DNA of 9,932 nt from Methanosarcinales archaeon (lineage in GTDB: Archaea > Halobacteriota > Methanosarcinia > Methanosarcinales > Methanogasteraceae). Below, one piece after another: positions 4,853 through 9,932 of this stretch; the first letter of the stretch is position 1; the number at the start of each line of letters is the position of its first letter. The translations under genes were made by a program, and so were the position numbers. Where the stretch lies: the NCBI GenBank assembly GCA_030640725.1, contig DAOWIV010000301.1, forward strand, positions 1 to 9,932, in the 5' to 3' direction. The notes beneath the pieces are model-generated. The model was not told where the DNA came from. It made no database searches and saw only the letters and a list, made by a program, of their open reading frames with translations.

Positions 4853-6859
4853 TCATTCGACTCCTGACAAATCCGCAGCGCTCCCTGTCACGTTTTTGAT
4901 CTCAGACCCGCCCGGCGGCAGGAATCTGGCGATCTGGTCCGGCGGCGCAACGACCTTGATAGACCGCCCAAATACATCCGAATACATCCGGTAGATCTTC
5001 TTTGCAAGATCGTTCTGGTTGAACCGCCCGGGCGCAATCTCGATCACATATCCTGCGCGTTTCTTCACAGCGGACACAGGACCGCCAATAAGCTCCATCC
5101 CATCTGTTATTCCGATTGCGATGCCGATCGAGACGTTTTTGGCATAATTCCGCTTACCTCTGATGATGAATGCACCTTTTGCAACGAACTCTCCGTGCTC
5201 AGGCGTTTTTGAAACCTGATCAGGATGCACCCAGTAGCAATCTCCGGTATACTGCGATTCTTTCCAGATACTCGAATACGAGACCGCGAACTGCGCCGCC
5301 TCTGCGATCGTTTGCTCTGGCACCTGTCCTCCACCCTCTACTTTAATGATCGTTACTGGCGCGCCGGGTGCCTGAGTATGCACGAAAATATCCCTTTTTT
5401 CGAGGTATTTCTTGACAATCTCCTCATTGCTTGTCGCATCCCGCCCACCAACTACCAGAAAACCGTCTGATGACACAAACCATCTGAATCGGTGGTACCA
5501 GCGTGGTTTCGGACGCTTGAGTGCCAACGTTTTTACTTTCGACTCTCTTGCCGATTTTGCTTTTTTTGTCTCCTTTTCCATCAGTTCGCGGGTATGTTCG
5601 AGCGCACGCATAGCACCCGCCCGTTTTGAGCTTAGTTTCTTGGATTTATCGTAATAGACCTGTGCATTCTGCGGGACAGACTTTTCGATGTCGAGTATGA
5701 CGTCTATCAGGTCCAGCTCCATCGTAATCGTCTTTTTGTGTGGGTGGGTCCGTTTTATCATCCGTGCAGTGGGGTGGTCTGCCTGCTTCACGATCTCTGT
5801 GATTTCACGCCACCCAAGTCCGTTTGCAAGCGCAGACCTGATCGCAGCAAGCGATTCATCAATCAACTGGTAGTGCGTATAAATCATCTCTGCTTTTGCC
5901 TCCAGATCGGATTTTTCTCTCTCAAATTTCAGAATTGCATTTTCCTGCTGGGATAATCGATGTTCAAGTGGACTTTTCTTTATTTTGGATATTTCTGATG
6001 GTTTCTTTTCCTGTCCTACCATCATGTCAAAGAACTCATCGAGTGCCTCATTAAATGTATCAAAATATCGTTTTTCATGATCCGTGTATCTGGAAATCTC
6101 AAACGGGAGAACATCGATCTTCTTTTCATCACGGTATACGATATGCGGCTTTGGATTCTGTATCTGCCCGAACACCTCCGTAATTCCCCTGTGCATCGCC
6201 AGGATCATCTCATCGGATAGATCATGACAATTGATGTTTTTATCGATTCCTGACACCGAACAGACCTCCTCAGCGATGGTGCCGCCCATATTCAGATTTG
6301 TTGCAAGCGTCTTCACAAGATTGATATCCGATTTTGAAAAGAGATCTGACAGTTCGCCGGATGTAATTTTAACCGGGTTCAACTGCATATCTGGTAATTT
6401 ATATATCTCACCGCTCCTGATCCTGCGCCCACGAAATGTCACCGGACGCATCGGGAGAATGATTTTCTGCTCATCATTTGCCAGTATCGCGTTACCGGGC
6501 GGGAATAATTCGATAATAAGGGTGTTTGCATCTTCACCACGCATGGTCTTGATCTCGATGATTCTATCGAACTCATACTGCTCGATCGAGACGATCCTGC
6601 CGTGAGAAAGGTATTTCCGGAGCGTCATCGCAAACGTCGGCGGGAGCTTCGGACCTGGCTGTGGATGTGATGTCAGGTGCATGGATACGCCCGGATCGAT
6701 CACGAGATCACATCTTCCCTCGCCAAACAGGTACAGATTCAACCGAATCTGCTCGGTCTCGTTATCCGATTTGTATATCTTCTCGATGCGCGCGCCTTCC
6801 AGATGTTGCAGCTCGGAGACCATTACCGCAACATCGATGCTTGTCATCTCGCGTTTCAT
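4853..6859 (-). CDS. rqcH: Archaeal RqcH/NFACT ribosome quality-control protein
   Basis: This is a 668-residue protein, full length for archaeal NFACT proteins. I chose the ATG at 6859 (MKREMTSIDVAVMVSEL), which has AGGGGTG just upstream; an ATG 8 codons earlier adds only MWLAGVPD. Order of parts: NFACT-N, residues 1-185, with the conserved Asp-Arg in YEFDRII (D98, R99), equivalent to the pair needed for aminoacyl-tRNA binding in the family; a helix-hairpin-helix around GGTIAEEVCSVSGID (192-206); charged coiled-coil segments near 286-345 and 405-450; NFACT-R (about 454-560, WYHRFRWFVSSDGFLVVGG); and a C-terminal NFACT-C-like part with the motif PPGGSE (648-653). Family members bind stalled large ribosomal subunits with tRNA and can extend the blocked nascent chain. 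It is third in an operon after TBP and nadC, 36 bases from nadC. The sequence looks intact and functional. Confidence 0.9.
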   Translation of the reverse strand: MKREMTSIDVAVMVSELQHLEGARIEKIYKSDNETEQIRLNLYLFGEGRCDLVIDPGVSMHLTSHPQPGPKLPPTFAMTLRKYLSHGRIVSIEQYEFDRIIEIKTMRGEDANTLIIELFPPGNAILANDEQKIILPMRPVTFRGRRIRSGEIYKLPDMQLNPVKITSGELSDLFSKSDINLVKTLATNLNMGGTIAEEVCSVSGIDKNINCHDLSDEMILAMHRGITEVFGQIQNPKPHIVYRDEKKIDVLPFEISRYTDHEKRYFDTFNEALDEFFDMMVGQEKKPSEISKIKKSPLEHRLSQQENAILKFEREKSDLEAKAEMIYTHYQLIDESLAAIRSALANGLGWREITEIVKQADHPTARMIKRTHPHKKTITMELDLIDVILDIEKSVPQNAQVYYDKSKKLSSKRAGAMRALEHTRELMEKETKKAKSARESKVKTLALKRPKPRWYHRFRWFVSSDGFLVVGGRDATSNEEIVKKYLEKRDIFVHTQAPGAPVTIIKVEGGGQVPEQTIAEAAQFAVSYSSIWKESQYTGDCYWVHPDQVSKTPEHGEFVAKGAFIIRGKRNYAKNVSIGIAIGITDGMELIGGPVSAVKKRAGYVIEIAPGRFNQNDLAKKIYRMYSDVFGRSIKVVAPPDQIARFLPPGGSEIKNVTGSAADLSGVE

Positions 6860-6895
6860 ATCAGGCACCCCTGCCAACCACAACTCATTCGCGGG

Positions 6896-7711
6896 TCACC
6901 GGACGTTGAGGCTGAAGTCCAGCCATCGCGCAGAATGTGTGATCATCCCCAGTGAAATCACGTCCACGCCGGTTTCTGCATATTCCACGAGGTTATCCAC
7001 TGATATACCACCGGACGATTCGAGTATCACAGAATCTCGCAATTTTTTCTCGTCCAACACTGATATGGCCTCTGTAATCGACCCGGCATCCATGTTGTCG
7101 AACATAATCACGTCAGCGCCGAGTTCGGCAGCATGCACAGCGTCACCGGCATTTTCAACCTCGATTTCGATCTTTTTCATAAAACCCACGTCTTTTGCAA
7201 CTTTGTATGCCCCGTCCATGCCGTAAATCCTGATATGATTGTCCTTGATCATGATGGCGTCGGTGAGGTTGAACCGGTGCGGATCACCGCCGCCGAGCAT
7301 CACCGCCTTCTTCTCAAACCTCCTGAACCCTGGCGTCGTCTTTCTGGTGCAGGCAATCCGTGTGCCGGTGTGTTTCACCATGTCCACGCACGCACGGGTC
7401 AGCGTCGCTATTCCGCCCATCCTGCCAAGGATGTTTAAGGCTACACGCTCGTTTTGCAGGATTGCGCGTGAACTCCCTTCAAGGTCGATGATGATATCAC
7501 GGCCCGCGATCTCATCACCATCAACACATTTGTGTGAAGATGAAATCCCACAATGACTGAAAATCCGGACCACTTCTTCGAGCCCTGCAAGTATTCCCCC
7601 TTCTTTTGCAATAATTCTCGCTCTGATTATTTCATCCGGGAGTGAACTATGAAAAACATCGAAATCTCCGGTATCCTCCCTTAAAAAAACCTCGATTTCG
7701 GATACAATCAT
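6896..7711 (-). CDS. nadC: Nicotinate-nucleotide pyrophosphorylase (carboxylating), NadC
   Basis: This is a 271-residue enzyme of the usual length. It converts quinolinate and PRPP to nicotinate mononucleotide, CO2 and pyrophosphate in de novo NAD synthesis in the cytosol. Visible hallmarks are NERVALNILGRMGGIAT (87-103), the substrate loop TRKTTPGFRRFEKKAV (122-137), GGGDPHRFNLTD (140-151), KDNH (156-159), the strand IEIEVE with E184/E186, FDNM (204-207), ESSGGI (231-236) and the C-terminal MITHSARWLDFSL. The N-terminal EDTGDFD replaces the commoner EDxGxGDxT, a mild variation. It starts in a 4-base ATGA overlap with the TBP stop codon and has no convincing ribosome site, so translation is probably coupled. 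No nadA or nadB lies in the window. Confidence 0.93.
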   Translation of the reverse strand: MIVSEIEVFLREDTGDFDVFHSSLPDEIIRARIIAKEGGILAGLEEVVRIFSHCGISSSHKCVDGDEIAGRDIIIDLEGSSRAILQNERVALNILGRMGGIATLTRACVDMVKHTGTRIACTRKTTPGFRRFEKKAVMLGGGDPHRFNLTDAIMIKDNHIRIYGMDGAYKVAKDVGFMKKIEIEVENAGDAVHAAELGADVIMFDNMDAGSITEAISVLDEKKLRDSVILESSGGISVDNLVEYAETGVDVISLGMITHSARWLDFSLNVR

Positions 7712-8259
7712 TGAACTAAGCCCAGGTTATTTAGCTGCTCCCACACCATCAGCTTGGCAGTCTCGCAGTCTTTCTGGCTCTTTGCACCAGTGATCACCAA
7801 TTTTCCAGAACGAAATATTAAAACAACAACCTTAGGATCCTTTATTCGATACACAAGTCCGGGAAACACCTCCGGCTCATATTCAACATTCTCGAATCCC
7901 AGACCGATCGCGATCGCGTCCAGATCAAGCTCAGTGCCGAGCGTTGCCCCTGCCACGATGTTCTGGACAATGTATGACTTGCTTGTGATGGTATATCCAA
8001 GACCTTCGAGATCCTTTGAAAGGATTTCTACTGCGGTATCCACATCCTTTATGCTTTTCGCGCCGGTGCAGTTCGCTTTACCGGATCCAAAGACCAAAAA
8101 TGCGGTTTTCGGCGTTTTTATCCGGTACACAAGCCCCGGGAACTTGTCCTTGTCATATTCGGCGTTCTCGAGGTGCGAGGATATGTGCTTGAGGTCGAAG
8201 TTGTCAGAGAGTGCCATCGATGCCACGATGTTTTCTATCTTGATAGTGGGGTCGATCAT
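7708..8259 (-). CDS. tbp: TATA-box-binding protein (TBP)
   Basis: This is a 183-residue protein with the two direct TBP repeats. Repeat 1 has FPGLVYRIK-TPKTAFLVFGSGK-TGAKS and repeat 2 has FPGLVYRIK-DPKVVVLIFRSGK-TGAKS, each followed by a helix. TBP recognises the TATA box and recruits TFB and RNA polymerase. I chose the ATG at 8259 (MIDPTIKIENIVAS): archaeal TBPs start just before IKIENIVAS, and TATA elements lie about 20 and 31 bases upstream. The frame is open for 54 more codons to 8421, but that stretch is low in TBP likeness and includes the promoter. It ends at NNLGLVQ without the acidic tail that many archaeal TBPs carry. It heads the tbp-nadC-rqcH operon. Confidence 0.95.
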   Translation of the reverse strand: MIDPTIKIENIVASMALSDNFDLKHISSHLENAEYDKDKFPGLVYRIKTPKTAFLVFGSGKANCTGAKSIKDVDTAVEILSKDLEGLGYTITSKSYIVQNIVAGATLGTELDLDAIAIGLGFENVEYEPEVFPGLVYRIKDPKVVVLIFRSGKLVITGAKSQKDCETAKLMVWEQLNNLGLVQ

Positions 8260-8274
8260 GATTTGCACGTTGGG

Positions 8275-8294
8275 TTTATATACATTAAATATAT
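8275..8294 (-). promoter_or_regulatory. Two adjacent TATA elements upstream of tbp
   Basis: On the minus strand ATATATTT (8287-8294) is followed by TATATAAA (8275-8282). The distal element is centred about 31 bases before the ATG at 8259 and fits a leader of a few bases. The proximal one would start transcription at or inside the start codon. Paired sites in front of the gene for the protein that binds TATA boxes could allow self-control; that is inference. Confidence 0.55.
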
Positions 8295-8424
8295 CGGTTG
8301 CCTGAGAACTGTCATCTGCGATTTCATGAATCGATTTCACCGCCGGATCAATCAGAATACTCCGGACTCCCTGCCATGTTGCCCCGCAAAAGAAGAGTGC
8401 AGAGTACACCATAGCAGGCATACA

Positions 8425-8434
8425 GTTTTAAAAA
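8425..8434 (+). promoter_or_regulatory. TATA box of the radical SAM gene
   Basis: GTTTTAAAAA is centred about 27 bases before the ATG at 8457. No ribosome site lies in between, so a leaderless mRNA is likely, and this supports 8457 as the start. The divergent tbp promoter lies 130 bases to the left. Confidence 0.5.
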
Positions 8435-8456
8435 CCGCGGACCTAAGTAGTCGGTT

Positions 8457-9509
8457 ATGAACGCTCTCGTCAGGTATCAGCGCATCTCCGCCGACCGCAA
8501 GCCAGCACGGTTCATGATCGCAAAGAACACCCCTGTCGATTTCGATAGGGATGCGGCGCTCAGTGATCTGTGGGAACTCCACGATGATGCAATGTGCAGA
8601 TTCAACAGGTCAGATCGGTCTGACAGGTCGGATAAGTCGGACAATTCAAACATGTCAGAAAAACGGGATGAACCAGACGGGAAATCACTACTCGACCTGA
8701 AAATAGCGATCGCAGATCGTATACTTGAAAATTGTCATTTCTGCGACCGGAGATGCGGCGTAAATCGAAAAAAGGGAAAACCCGGGTATTGCCGGATCGG
8801 TGCGGTTTCAAGATACTCATCAGAGTTCCTACATTACGGCGAGGAGCCTGAACTCGTGCCGTCACACACGGTTTTCTTTTCGGGCTGCGTCTTTTCGTGT
8901 GTCTACTGCCAGAACTGGGAGATATCGACAAATCCGGATCTCGGAATGCCGATTCTTCCGGGAGACTTTGCAAGGATCGCCGCAGCAAAGCGCGGTCTTG
9001 GTGCCAGAAATCTGAATTTCGTGACTCCAACACCGCATCTCCACACCATACTGCACATCCTTGCAAAGATGCGGGTAAATACTCCGATCGTGTGGAATTC
9101 TAACATGTACCACTCCGAAGAAGCCGCGAAACTTTTATGCGGCGTTGTGGACGTCTATCTCGGGGATTTCAAATATGGGAACGATGAATGCGCAAAGAAA
9201 TACTCAAATGCCGATCATTACTGGGATACAGTCACAAGAAACTTCCTGTGCGCTTACAATGACTCAGAAATCCTGCTGCGGCAGCTTGTGCTACCAGGAC
9301 ATGTCGAATGCTGCACCGCGCCGATCATCGAGTGGGTGCGTGAGCACATCCCGAAGGTCAGGTTCAACCTGATGTTCCAGTACCGACCGGAGTATCTGGC
9401 ATACCGCTATCCGGAGATCAACAGACTGCTCACGCGAAGCGAGGAAACGCGGGCGCGGGAATTGTCGAGGGAGATGGGGCTGGAGATGGAGCGCGGGAGC
9501 CCGGGCTGA
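8457..9509 (+). CDS. Radical SAM protein of the PflA/PflX-like group (COG1313 type)
   Basis: This is a 350-residue protein. The radical SAM cluster motif is C144-x3-C148-x2-C151 (SGCVFSCVYCQNWEIS), which would hold a [4Fe-4S] cluster and cleave S-adenosylmethionine. A second cysteine group lies upstream, C93-x2-C96-x3-C100-x11-C112 (CHFCDRRCGVNRKKGKPGYC), typical of this PflX-like branch and perhaps a second metal site. Further conserved-looking stretches are FVTPTPHLHTILHIL (188-202), PIVWNSNMY (210-218), DVYLGDFKYG (232-241) and LLRQLVLPGH (273-282). Residues 1-50 are an N-terminal extension (MNALVRYQRISADRKPARFM...), and residues 51-68 form an RSD repeat between it and the cysteine group. 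Members resemble pyruvate formate-lyase activase, but the substrate of this branch is not established. No partner gene is adjacent downstream; a terminator follows. Confidence 0.85.
   Translation: MNALVRYQRISADRKPARFMIAKNTPVDFDRDAALSDLWELHDDAMCRFNRSDRSDRSDKSDNSNMSEKRDEPDGKSLLDLKIAIADRILENCHFCDRRCGVNRKKGKPGYCRIGAVSRYSSEFLHYGEEPELVPSHTVFFSGCVFSCVYCQNWEISTNPDLGMPILPGDFARIAAAKRGLGARNLNFVTPTPHLHTILHILAKMRVNTPIVWNSNMYHSEEAAKLLCGVVDVYLGDFKYGNDECAKKYSNADHYWDTVTRNFLCAYNDSEILLRQLVLPGHVECCTAPIIEWVREHIPKVRFNLMFQYRPEYLAYRYPEINRLLTRSEETRARELSREMGLEMERGSPG
8607..8660 (+). repeat. Tandem Arg-Ser-Asp coding repeat
   Basis: Six degenerate 9-base units, of the kind AGGTCGGAT, encode RSD-RSD-RSD-KSD-NSN-MSE (residues 51-68). 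The first units are most alike and later ones drift, as expected of a slippage-born repeat that is decaying. It sits in a hydrophilic linker before the first cysteine group. Confidence 0.75.
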
Positions 9510-9584
9510 AATACCGATCATACAGAAAATCATGGTTCTGATGTTTTCTCCGGGAGTCTGTGACCGAAGTTGTCGATTAAAGCC

Positions 9585-9612
9585 CCGTGTCTGCCAGTTC
9601 CACGGTTTTTTT
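9585..9612 (+). terminator. Hairpin plus T7 terminator after the radical SAM gene
   Basis: CCGTG (9585-9589) pairs exactly with CACGG (9601-9605) around an 11-base loop, and seven T's follow directly (9606-9612). This resembles an intrinsic terminator. The rest of 9510-9680 has only a weak imperfect inverted repeat near 9524-9549 (AGAAAA...TTTTCT) and no gene that I can support. Confidence 0.6.
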
Positions 9613-9680
9613 GGTCCCTGAACATACACGGGTTTATGACCGCACGCAAGTCGCCGGTGTACCCCCGCGTGGAAGATACA

Positions 9681-9688
9681 TTTATACA
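9681..9688 (+). promoter_or_regulatory. TATA box for the leader ORF and DJ-1 gene
   Basis: TTTATACA is centred about 27 bases before the ATG at 9712. That spacing matches a leaderless start at 9712, not at the DJ-1 ATG 98 bases further on. Confidence 0.55.
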
Positions 9689-9711
9689 ACAAACTCTTTT
9701 GAATGATAATC

Positions 9712-9804
9712 ATGAAATACATAACAGCAGTCATTGTTCCGGTGCTATCGCATACCCGCGCTCGGGATGCATTACCGAACATGACGACGATGACACAAAG
9801 GTGA
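9712..9804 (+). CDS. 30-codon leader ORF, or frameshifted signal peptide of the DJ-1 gene
   Basis: The ORF encodes MKYITAVIVPVLSHTRARDA and 10 more residues, then stops at TGA (9802-9804) inside the ribosome site of the next gene. It begins like a signal peptide: Met-Lys, then the hydrophobic run ITAVIVPVL. In the DJ-1 frame, the DNA from about 9747 reads IAYPRSGCITEHDDDDTKVNT and continues into the DJ-1 start, with a cysteine (codon 9768-9770) placed as in a lipoprotein. Adding one base near 9744-9747 would join the halves into a secreted lipoprotein form of DJ-1. Alternatively it is a true leader peptide that couples translation. The RSGC motif is not a classical lipobox, so the matter is open. 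Confidence 0.45.
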   Translation: MKYITAVIVPVLSHTRARDALPNMTTMTQR

Positions 9805-9809
9805 ATACC

Positions 9810-9932
9810 ATGACCAATCTGACCGATAAAACAATACTGATGGTGGTTGCCCCGCTTAACTTCAGGGACGAGGAGCTGTTCGTTCCAAAGGAATTCTTCG
9901 AGAAAAAGGGAATAAATGTTGTAGTAGCCTGG
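9810..9932 (+). CDS. DJ-1/PfpI (ThiJ) family protein, N-terminal part
   Basis: Forty-one codons are visible before the window ends. They begin MTNLTDKTILMVVAPLNFRD and continue EELFVPKEFFEKKGINVVVAW. The first strand (ILMVVAP), the FRDEEL segment with its conserved glutamate region, the helix PKEFFEKKG and the second strand NVVVA are the standard start of the DJ-1/PfpI fold. The family includes intracellular peptidases, chaperones and glyoxalase-like enzymes; the nucleophilic cysteine would lie beyond the edge, so activity cannot be judged. The ATG at 9810 has a strong AAAGGTGA ribosome site 5 bases upstream, which also overlaps the stop of the 30-codon leader ORF. An export signal may precede it in a shifted frame. 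Confidence 0.8.
   Translation, partial: MTNLTDKTILMVVAPLNFRDEELFVPKEFFEKKGINVVVAW

Noticed and set aside
6681..7226. 181-codon plus-strand open frame across the start of rqcH and the end of nadC
   Set aside because: It is antisense to two clear conserved genes and its translation is low-complexity Ser/Thr-rich without any motif.
8260..8421. 54-codon N-terminal extension of TBP starting at 8421
   Set aside because: Archaeal TBPs start close to IKIENIVAS, the extension has no TBP likeness, and it overlaps two TATA elements placed for a start at 8259.
8607..8660. CRISPR-like or mobile-element repeat
   Set aside because: The units are 9 bases, contiguous, in frame and within a coding region; there are no spacers or flanking inverted repeats.
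9291..9782. 163-codon minus-strand open frame across the end of the radical SAM gene
   Set aside because: It runs through the terminator and the promoter of the next gene and shows no domain.

Overview
The window reads as euryarchaeal chromosome, probably from a methanogen-related or methane-oxidising lineage. It carries a TATA-binding protein with the two-repeat TBP fold, an archaeal RqcH/NFACT protein, an archaeal-type HTH regulator and archaeal TATA boxes about 25-28 bases before start codons, several of which look leaderless. GC content is moderate and coding density is high. I see no rRNA, tRNA, CRISPR array, insertion sequence or phage gene. The lineage cannot be fixed more closely from the sequence alone.

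Left part (1-1252, minus strand): the start of a multi-pass membrane protein of unknown function runs off the left edge. Before it lies a small HTH regulator with a C-terminal cysteine cluster, and a perfect palindrome sits between the two.

Centre-left (1253-4762, plus strand): a tight five-gene operon diverges from the regulator. It encodes two related cysteine-rich V4R-like proteins, a Roadblock/LC7 protein, a fusion of a degenerate KaiC-type domain to a complete small GTPase, and a single-domain KaiC-like ATPase with an intact Walker A. Genes overlap by 4 bases or are separated by 1-9 bases. The likely reading is a signalling cassette: V4R-like ligand or metal sensors, a GTPase with a Roadblock partner (as in MglA/MglB), and a RecA/KaiC-type ATPase output or partner. 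A 10-base motif occurs both in the regulator promoter and just upstream of the operon promoter, so the regulator may control the operon. This is the best candidate in the window for an undescribed system.

Centre-right (4853-8259, minus strand): a housekeeping operon in transcription order of TBP, NadC (quinolinate phosphoribosyltransferase) and RqcH/NFACT. TBP and nadC overlap by 4 bases and nadC and rqcH are 36 bases apart. It converges on the signalling operon across 90 bases of T-rich sequence.

Right part (8260-9932, plus strand): a divergent promoter region, then a PflA/PflX-like radical SAM protein with an extra N-terminal cysteine cluster and a short Arg-Ser-Asp tandem repeat. A hairpin plus T7 terminator follows. 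Next come a new promoter, a 30-codon leader ORF that may be a frameshifted lipoprotein signal peptide, and the start of a DJ-1/PfpI family gene cut by the right edge.
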